This document shows, piece after piece, positions 32,797 through 44,813 of a DNA stretch of 64,000 bases. The notes below the pieces were generated by a model that did not search any database, had not been told where the DNA came from, and was given only the letters and a program-made list of their open reading frames with translations. Origin of the DNA: Hordeum vulgare subsp. vulgare (lineage: Eukaryota; Streptophyta; Magnoliopsida; Poales; Poaceae); NCBI RefSeq assembly GCF_904849725.1, contig NC_058521.1, positions 96,954,244-97,018,243 of the forward strand, in the 5' to 3' direction. The translations under genes were made by a program, and so were the position numbers. Within the stretch, counting starts at the first letter, position 1, and every line of letters starts with the position of its first letter.

Positions 32797-35633
32797 TTCA
32801 TGCTCATCCTCGAGTAGGTAAATGATAACACAAATAATTTCTGTAGTGACATGCTAACACACATATAATAACTTGAAAGTAAAGCAAGTAAGATATGCAA
32901 TTCAAGTCAAGATAATAACAAGCAAGAGTCTATATTTAGTATTGAAAATAGCGAAGTAAGAACATAAAGGTGCAAGAGCTCTCGCTGTGCGTGACTCGAA
33001 TGTCTCCAAATGGTGTTTGCGTGCAAGAAGTGAGAACTCAATATACTAAAACTTCACACTTGGTCTCCTTCGGAATCTTATTTTGACTCATCCCCAGACC
33101 ACTAGTCAGGCACAAGTCAAAATGATCCTCTCCCTTTCGACTTTGAGAACTCATGCAATGGATGAGCGCAAGACAGATATGTTGGCACTTAGGATGACAA
33201 AGAGAATAATGATGGGGAAGGAAGACAAAAAGGTGTGAAAGGCTCACATCAATGAGGACAACCATAGGCGAGAGAAAGCCAAATGATATATATGATGTGA
33301 GGAGTAGGGATTGCCATGCAACAGATGCACATATGAGCTAAGGTAAGCTCTCTAATGGAACTAGTGGGGGTGCATCCAACTTGCTTGCTCATGAAGACCT
33401 AGAGCTCATTTGAGGAGGCTCATCATTGGAATATACAAGCCAAGTTCTATAGTGTAAGGGTTCCCACATAGTTATGCATGAATGATAATGTCTATGGAGT
33501 ACAAATATATCAATGGAGTATGAGTGTGGATCTTTCAAAAGGAATAGTAGTGTTGCCCACTTCTCTCTATTTATTTCTTTTTGTGTGGCCTCTTTGGCTC
33601 TTTCTATTTATCTCTCATTTGTCCTCTTTGGGATCTTTTCATGTGTCATCTTTTGGGATCTTATAGTTTGTCCTCTTTGGGATCTTTTCCTCACTTAAGG
33701 GCAACACTCTATGTTTTACAAGAATAAAAATAAGATCTTCACACTTTATAAGAAGTACTCATCATAAAGACAAATGCAAAACTATCATGATGTATGCAAA
33801 TGTATGCCTCTGCCAGTGTAGCTGGATATGCAATGAAACTAGCAGGTCATGTAGCAATAATAAGGGCACGACCCAACTAGCACGCGTCTCCTCGATCAAG
33901 CAAAGGCATGTATGACATGAAGATCAAGTCATGAGATGGTGGATGTTGCATGGCAATGTATCTCGGAAAGGCTATGGAAATGCCTTAAGAGGTAGGTATG
34001 GTGGATGTTTTGAAGAAAGATATAATGAGGCTTATGATGACAGAGCGTATCATGCTAAGGGTTGGATGCATCGGTGAAGTTTGCACCAACTCTCAAGATG
34101 AGAAAGGGCAATGCACGGTACCGAAGAGGCTAGCAAAATATCGATGGTGGAAGTGCCAACAATCGAATACTCGCATTAGTCCAAAGAACTCATGCACTTA
34201 TTATAGGTAACTCTCTATCTAGTCAGGAGATTCACAAAGAGACAAGTACCCAGAGGAGGAGTGTTTGGGGGTTTGGTTATCCTTGCGCATGCTTGAAACA
34301 TGATACCGTGAGGGTACTCCATATATTCCAACCCCTCCAGAGGTTAGCGATCAATCTAGTAGGTAGTGTTCTCAACTAATATTTTTTTAGTTTTCAAAAA
34401 ACACACGGTTATCCCAAAATACGACACCTATCACTAATAGGCCCAAGCTCTTGGCACCAATAGTCCAAACATTACTCACAAAAATACCTCAAAACTGTTG
34501 CAAGTTACTACTATACTTAAATAGCAACCTCAATTACCTACTCATGCAAGACACACAACTCAGTGTAACAAGCCAACTCTCTAAAAAAGATAAGCATGAT
34601 AACCCAAGAGAGTTCCAAAAGCAACCTAATAGAAGCTCTCAAAAAGATAAAGCATGAAAACTAAGAGCTAAGCATGACAACAACCATGAAAAGATAAAGA
34701 ACACACAAAAAAGATAAGCATGAAAACCTATGTTGTGTTCTAGAGTGGAGTGGAGCATGTTTCTCTCCCAAACAAATACGGCTAGGTTCCAACTTGTTAT
34801 CAACAACAAGCAAAACAAAAACAAACTAAAAAGTAAAGTGCGGGACACTCCAAGCATAGCACATAACATATGAAGTGATAAAAATATAGCATGGAGATGG
34901 ACGAACTAATGATTGTTGATGGAGAAGGGGATGCACGGGGGCATCCCCAAACTTAGGCGCTTGAGTCTCCTTGAATATTTCTTGGGGGTGCATGGGGGCA
35001 TCCCCAAGCTTGAGCGCTTGGTACTCCTGGATCTTGTTTTATCATCTTCCATCGCATACTTGAAAACTCCCTTCATACAAAACTCATCATAAGCTGATTA
35101 GAGTGGTTGGTGCCCATAATAAAATAATTTATTATCTACTGGAAATAAAGATTTTCATGACGATCTACTATTTCTCAAGATTGACAAAAGGTTTTTGCAA
35201 AGAAAAAACATGCTTAAGGTTTGCAAAACAATGAAAACGCAAGACGTGGTAGAATCTGTGAAAAAACAATAGGTAGTAAATAATTCTTTCGGGCACTTCT
35301 GCCAATAAAATCAAAAAACTCAGAACATATGCTAGAAAGAAAATTATATATATCATACTTTCAGAAAAAATCAGATCAAAAAGATGATCTGGTGACTTTT
35401 GGCGATTTTTTCTGTCACGTAGACATAATTTGTTTGTGGACAACATGTCACAACTTTTGAACTTTCTTGTGATCGAAGGCTAAAACTTGGCACAAAGTTT
35501 GAAAATAAAGATACAATGATGTCTACAGTAGTAACAAGCATCAAGACCACTAAAACGGAAAGTAAAACAAATTGGGTTGCCTCGCAACAAGCGCTTTCTT
35601 TTATGCCTTTGAGCTAGGCATGATGGAAAAAGA
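32797..35633 (-). other. Long non-coding 3' domain of Y
   Basis: 2.8 kb with no pol signature. On the minus strand 34020-33310 is collinear with 25605-26260 of the Sabrina-like element. The minus strand of about 33570-33705 begins GTGAGGAAAAGATCCCAAAG and repeats GATCCCAAAGAGGAC-type units, matching the purine-rich tract at 25890. Two phrases with GCATCCCCA-AGCTT/AACTT occur near 34940 and 34995. Confidence 0.6.
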
Positions 35634-36329
35634 TCAAGTATTATCAACTCCAAAATAATAACTTGCCCGAATAACGGACTCATAAGGTAACTTAATCTTC
35701 TTTCGAGGGAAGTGTTCCATTCCCTTTTTAAAGGGAAATTGGAATCTAATGGTCCCTTCTTTCATGTCAATGATAGCACCAACGGTGCAGAGAAAAGGAC
35801 GTCCCAAAATAGTTGGACATGAGGGATCACACTCAATGTCCATAATAAGAAAATCAATGGGAACATAATTATCATTGACAACAATAAGCACATCATCAAT
35901 TCTCCCTAAAGGTTTCTTTATGGAAGAATAACCAAGATGAACACCAAAAGAACATTGATCATAAGGTTTGAAATCAAGCATATCATATATTCTTTTCGGA
36001 ATAACGGAGGCACTAGCTCCAACATCACATAAAGTAGAGCAAGATATATTATTGAATTTAATCTTGACCATAGGATCCCAACCATATTATAGTTTTCTAG
36101 GAATAGAAGTCTCTAGCTTGAGCTTTTCCTCCCTAGCTTTGATAAGAGCATTGGTAATATGCTCGGTGAAGGCAATATTGAGTGTACTAGTGTGGGGGTC
36201 TTTAGCCATTCTTTGTAAAAAGGTAATAACTTTGAAGATACTACAATTATCAAAATCAAGATTACTACCATTAATTAAAGTGGTGGTGATGTCATCTAAG
36301 ATCATTCTTTTGCTAGTCTTTAAGTTCAA
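35634..36329 (-). pseudogene. Aspartic protease of Y (nonsense codon)
   Basis: Related to the Sabrina-like protease. The N-terminal part (36329-36090) ends ETSIPRKL followed by TAA (36089-36087). The frame then continues with CDVGASASVIPKRIYDML and TILGRPFLCTVGAIIDMKEG, ending at 35634. The active-site loop reads D-V-G. The stop lies 5' of the active site, so no full product can form. Relative to the Y gag, this frame is offset in the opposite sense from the gag-protease offset of the Sabrina-like element. Confidence 0.83.
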
Positions 36330-36573
36330 AGGATCTTCTTATCCTAAAGTTGAGGTATTAGCACCACCATTAATCGGTCCATTGGGACTAGCTAGGGATG
36401 TGATGGGTGCTAATAGTTTTGAGATCCTCAAAAACTTGTATAGTAGCAAGGCTAGTGTGTGTAGGAAGGCTCTTAATCCTATCTTCCTTTTCTTTTTCTC
36501 TAGCCCATCTATCCTTAAGTTTGGCAGTTTGGCTAGCATTCTTATGTGTCATTAATTTGGACTTGGATAACAT

Positions 36574-37649
36574 TCATGGGTGTGGTTTTCCTTTCCTCAA
36601 GGGGGAAGTTCTAATTTTAAGCATATCTACATCATGAGCTATGTTGTCTACCTTCAAAGAGAGACTATCTAATTTTTCTAATTTCTCTTCTACACTCTTG
36701 TTGAAGGCTTTTTGAGAAGTGATAAAGTCTTTAAGCATGCTCTCTAATTCAGAAGTGGAGTTTTTGGTGCTAGGATAAGTGTTGTTGTTCCCATAGTTGT
36801 TGGATGGGAACGGTCTAGGATTGCTACCAAAATTACTCCTATAAGCATTATTATTATAGTTGTTCCTAGAAATAAAATTAACATCAACTTGCTCTCTTTC
36901 TTGAGCAACCAAAGAATTTAAAGGAACATCATGAGGATCAATAGGAGCTTGCTTAGTAAGTAAAGTCATGATCATGTCAACCTTATCATTAAGGGAGGAG
37001 ATCTCCTCAACATAATTTACCTTCCTACTTGTTGGATCTCTCTCGGTGTGCCATTGAGAATAATTTGTTATCATCTCATCCAATAGCTTCATGGCAGCAC
37101 CAAGTGTAGTCGACATAAAGGTTCCTCCCGCGGCCGAGTCCAACAGATTCTGCGAGCTAAAGTTCAATCCTGCATAGAAAGTTTCGATAACCATCCAAGT
37201 AGTCAAACCATGTGTAGGGAAATTCTTAACAAGGGATTTCATACGTTCCCAAGCTTGGGCAACGTGTTCATTATCCAGTTGCACAAAATTCATAATGTTA
37301 CTTCTTAACTGGATAATCTTAGCAGGCGGGTAATACTACCCAATAAAAGCATCTTTGCACTTATCCCAAGAATCTATGCTATTCCTAGGCAAAGATTGAA
37401 GCCACACTTTAGCTCCTCCTCTCTAGGAGAAAGGAAAAAAGCTTAAGTTTAACAATATCTCCATCTACTTCTTTATGTTTTTGCATATCACAAAGCTCAA
37501 CAAAATTATTCAAGTGCAAGGTTCAGTAAAGGAGGATTAATCTCATAGGAGGTCGCCCCAGTGGCGGGAGCAACAATAGGAGTGCAGATAAAGTCATTGT
37601 TGTTGTGACTAGTGAAGTCTCACAACTTGGTGTTTTCAGTGGAACCCAT
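36574..37649 (-). pseudogene. Gag of Y (deletion, stops, frameshift)
   Basis: The start ATG is at 37649-37647 (MGSTENTKL), followed at once by TGA (37622-37620) where relatives read KLCDF. A deletion near 37515 removes residues between the LLNL-like and FVELCDMQK-like blocks. The last part, 37293-36574, is an open frame of 239 codons with HVAQAWERMKSLVKNFPTHG, TYPSTKNSTSELESMLKDF and the same Asn/Pro/Phe-rich linker as the Sabrina-like Gag. It would be a capsid protein if whole. No zinc knuckle. Confidence 0.85.
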
Positions 37650-37794
37650 AGCACCAGCAACAAGCAAGAACAAAGCAACTATTTTTTTGTGGTTTTTGCT
37701 ATAAGACTCTAAAGCAAAAAATAGAAAGAAAACTAACAAGACTAAAAGCAAAGGTAAAAGATAGCGTGCAACTCCCCTATCTTGAAGACTCGAG

Positions 37795-37812
37795 TCCCCA
37801 GCAACGACGCCA
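37795..37812 (-). other. Primer binding site of Y (tRNA-Asp type)
   Basis: The minus strand reads TGGCGTCGTTGCTGGGGA, two transitions from the consensus seen intact at 21638. It lies 10 bases inside the 5' LTR. Confidence 0.87.
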
Positions 37813-37822
37813 AAAATTTTCT

Positions 37823-39478
37823 TGATGACGAGTTGATGGATATACTTCTCGCCCCTCGTTGGTTACCCCAAGTGGAAGGTGGAGATGTAGTCAGCAGCAG
37901 ATTTCCCTTACACGGGGACTGTAAGGTTTATCGAACCAGGAGGACTCTGAGGATCAACAAGTAGGTGTCCGCTGCTCTGGCGCTAGCAGAAGACGTGGAC
38001 CTTCACACACAACAAATAATTTTGCTCCCAACGAGTTCAGAGAGGTTCTCAATCTCTCCGGCCTTGTAGTTTGCAAATGATCAAAACACAAGCGGGAATA
38101 GTGATAGTGATTGCAACGAAAAAGTAAATAAAGCAGTAAATGGTGGATATGTAAACAATGGTGGTGATATGGACCAGAGTCACATGATGCTCACTCGTGA
38201 TGTCTCTCTCCCAAAAGATGATAAACAACTATGCATGGGTAAACAAATTACAGCTGGTCAACTGACAGAATTATAAACGCACCGCAATGCTAATCATGCA
38301 ACTAGAAAGTTAGAGGCTCTAAAGTAATGGGCAGTACGCCAAGACAAGTAGACCGTTTAATCATCAGCATCTACTTACTAATCATCCACCTTGAGATATC
38401 TATCCAGAACATCTCGCTGGTATTAAGTTGCGAGCCCCACCCAAAGTGTAAACTCAAAGCAATGGTCAACTGCATTGGCGAACTTTGCGTAAGGTAAACA
38501 ATCCTTGCAACCGTGGTCACAAGCACCGTGGTTTTCTCCTTGGTGGCAACATCACATTCCCTAGTCTCATGTTTCTGTCACTCAAGCTAGACAACAGGGG
38601 GCATGAACCCACAATCATGCATAACGCTCCCTCTTGGAGTTACAATCTACTACTTGGCCAAAGCAATAAAAAGCAACAGAGAACATGCATGGATTACCTA
38701 AGAACATAATATAAAAGAATAACCAAATATATAAATCATCACAATATGAACATAATCTCATAATCCATCGGATCCGAGCAAAACAAGCATAGCAATAGCA
38801 GGAAAATTACATGGATGCCTTGATCATGTAGGGCAGCTCACAAGGGTTGATCACTGAAGCACAAAATTGGAGAGAATACATGACATAGCTACTGGTCATG
38901 GACTCATGGTCCAAGGAGGACTACTCACGGCACGTCCGGGAAGCATCATGGTGGTGGAGAAGCTCCCGAAGATCAATCCTCCCTCCGGCAGGGTGCCGGG
39001 AAGAGGTCTTCTGATGCTCCCGATCTCGGAAGCGCTGTGGTGGCGAAGCGATGGAGAAATTTGCGATTCTGGATATGATGGAACGGTTTCCGATCGGAGG
39101 GGTAAATATATGCCAAAGGAGGGCACCAGAGGGCGTGGGACCCACCCAGGCGGCCTGGTGGCTTGGCCAGGGGGTGGGCTGCGCAGGGTGTCCGCCTGGG
39201 CGAGGCCTTGCTCCCCTCTGGCCCCACTTGATGCCTCTCGAAGCTTCCGTCATGCTGATTTTTATATATTTTTCTTGGGATTTTTGGGGCTGTGTAAATT
39301 TGGGTAAAAGTCCGTGCAACAAAGACACCAGCAGACAGAAACTATCACTCGGTGCACTGAGTTAGTAGGTTATTCCAAATATGTGTAAAAAGGTATGAAA
39401 GTGTAGGAAAACATATAACAATGTCACCCAAAATATCATGGAACAAGTAGAAATTATAGATACGTTTGGGACGTATCA
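37823..39478 (-). repeat. 5' LTR of Y
   Basis: 1656 bp copy of 31127-32780, ending GATACGTTTGGGACGTATCA. The minus-strand TATA-like TATATTTA is at 39103-39110, preceded (on the minus strand) by the GC-rich module near 39143-39215. No gene is seen within it. Confidence 0.92.
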
Positions 39479-39483
39479 ACAGT

Positions 39484-40914
39484 CAAGCAAAACAGCTTGT
39501 GGGGGCAAGGCCTCACCGAGGCTGGCCTCCTGCGGCTCGGACGTGCATTGTGGCGCGTCCAGAGTGCTGTTTTGGCATGCCACAACCTGCCGGGGTGCTC
39601 CAGCGCACCCCCATCGTGTCTAGTAGTGCCTGGGTGCTTTGGATATGCTCCTGGGTTACTTTGGAGCCGAGGGGAGGAGTGGAGGTCAAAGAAAAAGTGA
39701 GGGGCTGCCTCTGCCAATGATGAACGAGATGGGAAATTGGGGATTTTTCCTTCCTCTACATTGAATTAGAGATGGAGCTTTCGGCTACAAATGTGGGGCT
39801 AACCCACATACGTGTGATTATAGTTTGGAGTGAAGGAAGTGAGTGGAAGTGATGAAAGTAGCTATTTTACTAAATCTCCAAAGTGTGTTTGATGCTATTT
39901 TGAGCAACTTATACTCCACCAAATGGAGTGAGAATTAACATGATTAAATGAGGGGGTGAAAATAGTAGGATTCACCAAGTTTGAGCTTATTTGAGCAAGG
40001 TTGGCAATGTAGACATGGAAAACCTTAGAAATGGGTAGAATCAGGTTTCTGTGAACCAAGGTGAGTAAACCAGCTCCCACAAATGCACATTTTGGTGCGA
40101 CATCCTTATTTGGGGGTTGGATCACTCCTGCAAAGTTTGAATGCAATTGGGCAAACTTGTCAATGTAGAGTTGCTCCAACTTGGTCCTGGACAGGAAGAT
40201 TTTGGGTTTATTTGGTGGATCAAATCAACTTGGATGAGGATGAAACCTTGTAGAGTCATCTCATATAACATGTGGTACATGCCAAAATTTTCCTAGAATT
40301 TATTGAGAATATTTCCTTTGGAAAGATTTCAAAAGTTTAGAATAGGCAGAAAGGGTTTTAAGGGGGTTTGCCCATTACTTTGAACATGACCATGTGTTGA
40401 AACTCATATGTATGGAAAATAAGGCTGAGTTTCCCTAATTTTTCTCTGAGTTTCCCTAGTTATCTAATATATGTCCTCTGAGTTTCCCTAATTTTTCTCA
40501 AATATTCATAAGGCTGGAAAATAAGTTTTTCCTATGAAATACCAATTCTGGCCTCAAAATGGGGCATTTAAATAAAATAGGAAAATAACTTTTAAAATAC
40601 ATATTTTGTGGTTTTGGAAAGTTATTTTAATTGGGGGGTTTTGAATATTTAAAATAAATGAAAGGATTTTTGTGAAAATAATATTTTATAAAAATTAGTT
40701 TCTGGTCCTATACACATGGTATGATCATTGGGCAAAGGTTTGGGGTCAAATGTAGAAGCTTTTGACAAAAAAATGTTTTGGTGAGCTAAAACACAATTAA
40801 GCACACAAGCAAGTTGCAACCAATTCAATCATCTCAATCACTCAAAAAGTTTTATTTGGTTCCAAATTTTGTAAAACAGAAAGTGACAAAGTGGTACAAA
40901 CACAGGGTGTGACA
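39484..40914 (-). repeat. X 3' LTR, last segment
   Basis: The remaining X LTR up to GGGTGTGACA. The first ~180 bases match 63830-64000 at the window end; the remainder would match sequence beyond the window. It is AT-rich (40200-40870) with a doubled phrase CTGAGTTTCCCTAATTTTTC near 40430 and 40480. No gene is seen. Confidence 0.85.
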
Positions 40915-40925
40915 GACCTACCCCC
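40915..40925 (-). other. Polypurine tract of X
   Basis: The plus strand GACCTACCCCC gives minus GGGGGTAGGTC immediately before the TGTCACACCC start of the 3' LTR. Confidence 0.8.
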
Positions 40926-41018
40926 TTACAAGAATCTCGTCCCTGAGATTTCTAGGCTAAGCGCTAAAAAGATAAGGGAACTCGAATCTGAGATAGTATT
41001 CACGCTCCCATGTTGCTT

Positions 41019-42520
41019 CTACCTTGGTGTGGTTGCTCCACTGGACCTTGAAGTACTTGATGGTGCGTCTTCGAGGTGACGTTTGGCTTCGTCCAGGATG
41101 CGGATCAGTCTCTCACGATAAGTAAGGTCTGGCTGAAGGTCGATGGCGTGATGATCGATGTCCTCGTAGAGGTTTGGACGGTTGGGAGCCTGGAGGCACT
41201 TTTGGAGTTGTGACACGTGGAAAACGTTGTGCACAACCGACAGCTCGGAAGGTAGCTCCAGCTGATAGGCAACCTCTCCTCGCCTTGCGGTGATCTTGAA
41301 GGGGCCAATGTATCTTGGTGTGAGCTTCCCCTTGACGTGGAAACGCTTTGTCCCCTTGGGAGGTGTGACACGCAGATATACGTAGTCTCGTGCGTCGAGT
41401 TCCATTTCACGACGGTGGGTATCGACATAGCTCTTCTGCCGTTACTTGGCAGTTTGTAGATGTTCTTTGACAAGTTGGACTTGCTGTTCTGCTTCGTGGA
41501 GGATGTACGACCCAAAGATCAGTCCTTATACAGTCTTGGACCAGTTGAGGGGAGTGCGGCACTTGCGTCCTTGCAAAACCTCAAATGGTGCCATCTGGAG
41601 GCTGGACTGATAACTGTTATTGTAGGAGAACTCGACAAAGGGTAAATAGTCCTCCCATTTGGCTCCATATGCCAAACCACAAGCGCGAAGCATATCCTCG
41701 AGTATCTGATTTACTCGTTCCTTCTGTCCGCCAGTCTAAGGGTGAAAGGCAGTGCTGAAGGAGAGCTTGGTTGCCATGGCTTCTTGAAGCTTCGTGCCGA
41801 ATATGGAGGTGAACCACGTGCCCCGGTCGGACACGATCTCCTTTGGAACTCCATGCAGACTCACGATACACTCAGTATAGAGAATGGATAGCTTGTGCCT
41901 ATCATAGGAGGTGTTGACGGTAATGAAGTGGGCACCTTGGTCAGGTGATCAACAATGACCCAAATGGAGTCATGTACCTTGCTTGATCGGGGCAGACCGG
42001 TGATGAAGTCCATCCCGACTCTGTCCCACTTCCATTCTAGCACCATGAGTGGTTGGAGCAGCCCAGCGGATCGCTGGTGCTCAGGTTTGACCCTCTGGAA
42101 TATGTCGCACTTAGCAAGATACGAAGCTATTTGCCTCTTCATGCCATGCCACTAGAACCTTGCCTTGAGGTCTTGGTACATCTTGGTTCCTCCAGGGTGA
42201 ATAGAATATGGGGTGTCATGTGCTTCTTGCAAGATCGGGTTCTTGAGGTCAGCTTTGTTGGGTATGCAAATGCGGCTCCCAAACCACACGACTCCGTGCT
42301 CATCTATGGAGAATCCTGGGGCCTTGCCATGCTTGATATTCTTCTTGATACCTTCGATGCTCTCGTGTCCCTTCTGGGCCTCCTTATTATTGTCCATTAG
42401 CGTACGCTTCGCTTCAAGGTTGGCCAGGAGTCCTGGTGCAACTAGCTCCAACCCGAAGCTCTCAAGTTCTTCATATAGGGCAGGTAGCCTTTCTTTGATT
42501 ACAACATTCAAGGTGCAAGC
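41019..42520 (-). pseudogene. Integrase with chromodomain-type tail of X (decayed)
   Basis: The zinc-binding region includes [15 protein letters not shown] and CDIFQRVKPEHQ. The core has VGMDFITGLPRS, then after a frameshift near 41870 VSDRGTWFTS and QKERVNQILE, with stops before GQKE and near 41560. The C-terminal frame 41405-41019 is open: GKLTPRYIGPFKI, VAYQLELPSELSVVHNVFHV, SQLQKCL. This GPF/Y module followed by a short tail is typical of Tekay-type chromoviruses, whose tail is thought to guide insertion into heterochromatin. No full-length product is possible. Confidence 0.85.
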
Positions 42521-43322
42521 CTTCTGGCTCAAGGCGTCCGCTACTACGTTGGCCTTTCCGGGGTGGTATTGAATACTAAGGTCATAGTATTTAATTAATA
42601 CCAACCATCTCCGTTGCCTCCTATTCAATTCCTTTTGAGTGAAAATATACTTCAAACTCTTGTGGGTGGTGTATATCTCCCATCGCTTCCCGAGATGGTA
42701 ATGCTGCCATGTTTTCAAGGCATGAACCACTGCTGCCAACTCAATATCGTGAGTGGTGTAGTTCTCCTCTTGGGGACGCATCTGTCAAGACCGGTATGCC
42801 ACGACCCTCCCTTTTCGCGTCAAGACACCACTGATCCCGGTCTTTTATGCATCACAATATATAACAAACTCCTTGTGAATACCAGGAGTGGCCAGAATTG
42901 GGTCTGTCATCAACCTTTTCTTGAGATCCTGGAAGCTTTCTTCGCATTTCGGCGTCCACTCTAACTTTTTTCCCTTCTTCAAGAGTTTAGTCATAGGTCG
43001 GCCAATGCTAGAGAATCCTTCTACAAACTTGCGGTAATATCCCGCGAGTCTGAGGAAGCCTGTGACTTCCTTCACATTGGTTGGTGACACCCACTCCGTT
43101 ACCAATGTAATTTTGGTGGGATCGACTGCCAACCCATTTGCCGTCATGACATGACCCAAGAATCCAACTTCATGAAGACAAAACTCGCATTTGCTGAACT
43201 TGGCATAAAGTTGGTGCTCTCAAAGTTTTTCTAACACCATCCTCAAGTGTTGCCCATGCTCTTCTTCAAACTTGGAGACGATGAGTATGTCGTCGATGAA
43301 GACGACGACAAACTTGTCTAGA
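42521..43322 (-). pseudogene. X reverse transcriptase (C-terminal half) and RNase H
   Basis: The catalytic RT box FIDDIL lies at about 43296-43280, close to the solo LTR insertion. Then come a stop, [37 protein letters not shown], and RNase H blocks [45 protein letters not shown] and ANVVADALS. The N-terminal half of RT is displaced to 45877-46482 by the insertion at 43328. Confidence 0.87.
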
Positions 43323-44410
43323 TACTCTGTTAGAGCATATATCTCCATATGTGGTTTTGGTAATTGATGACAATTCCTATGGACTAATGGTTACCTTAAG
43401 TTATGTTTATAGGATTTGTCCATAGGCACTTCTTGAAGTCCATGCGTTGGGTTCAAGGAGTTTATATGATGACCGAGATGATATTCAAGGTATTATCCAA
43501 AGAATGGTCATAGAGACACAAGGTTGATCAAGATCTCAGACAAAGAGTAAATCAAGATGACCAACACACAAAGCGTACAAGATGTACCGAGAGGGATCAA
43601 GTGATCCCATGGTATGGTAAGCATTGTCCATTACGTGTTTGTGTACTAACCCATGGTCTTCGTGAGAGTTCTATGTGGGGTTAGGTGTGTCTCCCATGGG
43701 CTTGCGTCTAGAGGAAGATCTCATACAACCCATGAAGGATGACATCAAGTGGTGATCGTCATCAAGATTGCGGTGTGCAAGTTCAAGTGGATCAGCACGA
43801 AGATATCATGCCTGAAGCTTGCCGTCCATTGTGGTGGCAATGGACTTGTGAAGATATGCTGAAGAGTGGCTCACCCATAGTGAGTATGGGGGAGAAATCA
43901 ACTAGTCTTCATCAAGCCAACTCAATCAAGAAAGGTGGTCCATCTTGAGGAAGCCAAGATCATCATCATCTAGCTCAAGAGGACGAGGTGCAAGGTATAG
44001 GTTTGCCCTTGATAGGTTTTCTGTTTTGGATAGATTGATGTACTGTCAAGGGGGGGGGGCTCTCAAGTGAGTAGCTTGATCGTATCATTCATGGAGAGCT
44101 CAAACCATTTGCATCCTTGCATCATACTTCTTGGTTCTTGTTTGATGTTTCCCTTTGTGAGTTTTAGAGCTTATGGTCATCTTCATGACAAGCTCGAGTT
44201 CATCGAAAACGGAGTCCATATGCAACTACTATGATGTTGTCGATGTTGGAGTTTTTGCCGGTTCTTCATTCATAGAGGTCTCACATCTCTAGATCATTGG
44301 CATTTTCATAGAGGTTGCTGTTTGGATTGCTCTTGTCATCCTGAATCCAACAAGCTTGGGTTTGCTCGATTCGGAGCTCGTATGCGAAAGTTATGGCTGT
44401 TTCAGTGGCG

Positions 44411-44762
44411 AGCGGTAGTACCGCTGGACCTAGCGGTAGTACCGCTGGCCCTAGTGGTAGTACCGCTAGAGTTGGCGGTAGTACCGCTGGCCCTAGCGGT
44501 AGTACCGCTAGAGCTGGCGGTAGTACTGCTGTCCCAGCGGTTGTACCGCCCCTGGTCAGCGGTAGTACCGCTCCAGGACTTTAGTACCGTCATCTTTGCG
44601 GTTGTACTACGTCAGACTTTTTGCGAAGACTTTCTTGGCGGTGGTTGGCCCGGTAGTATCTTTGCGCTACCATGGGCTCAGCGGTAGTACCGCTGCAGCC
44701 AGCGGTAGTACCGCTGCAGGGTCAGCGGTAGTACCGATGCAGCCAGCGGTAGTACCGCTGGA
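44411..44762 (+). repeat. Palindromic 21-bp tandem array (two clusters)
   Basis: The unit AGCGGTAGTACCGCT is a near-perfect palindrome (7-base arms AGCGGTA/TACCGCT around G). Copies start at 44411, 44432, 44453, 44474, 44495 and about 44516, with weaker ones to 44572. A second cluster starts at 44680, 44701, 44724 and 44745. Spacing is 21-23 bases. Open frames over it (GSTAGPSGSTAGPS-like, VVPLALAVVPLELAV-like) are by-products of the repeat. Confidence 0.88.
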
Positions 44763-44805
44763 CTCGGGCTGTAAGTGGGGGTAACGGTGTGATTCCTTCC
44801 CCCAC

Positions 44806-44813
44806 TATATAAA
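44806..44813 (+). promoter_or_regulatory. TATA box of the solo LTR
   Basis: TATATAAA in CCCACTATATAAAGGGGG, directly downstream of the palindromic array. It gives the plus strand as transcription direction. Confidence 0.65.

Larger units (their letters stand above)
31127..39478 (-). mobile_element. Gag-protease-only LTR retrotransposon Y, minus strand
   Basis: LTRs 31127-32780 (1654 bp) and 37823-39478 (1656 bp). The polypurine tract is beside the left LTR and the tRNA-Asp-type primer site beside the right LTR, so it reads right to left. Target duplication GCAAT (31122-31126) and ACAGT (39479-39483) differ by two transitions; removing Y restores the X LTR. The internal region (5.0 kb) has a gag and a protease related to the Sabrina-like element, both broken, and no pol. 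It belongs to the same broad group as 20114-28303 but has a distinct LTR. Confidence 0.88.
20082..40914 (-). repeat. 3' LTR of X, split by two nested elements
   Basis: The LTR sequence is in three pieces: 20082-20113, 28309-31121 and 39484-40914 (about 4.28 kb in total). They align in order with 59414-61447 and 63107-64000 of the other LTR. The interruptions are the Sabrina-like element and the Y element, each with its own target duplication. The end GGGTGTGACA at 40914 meets the polypurine tract complement. Confidence 0.87.

Noticed and set aside
44322..44687. Open frame with VVPL / GSTA repeats
   Set aside because: Produced by the 21-base palindromic array; open on several frames and both strands, no start context or domain.
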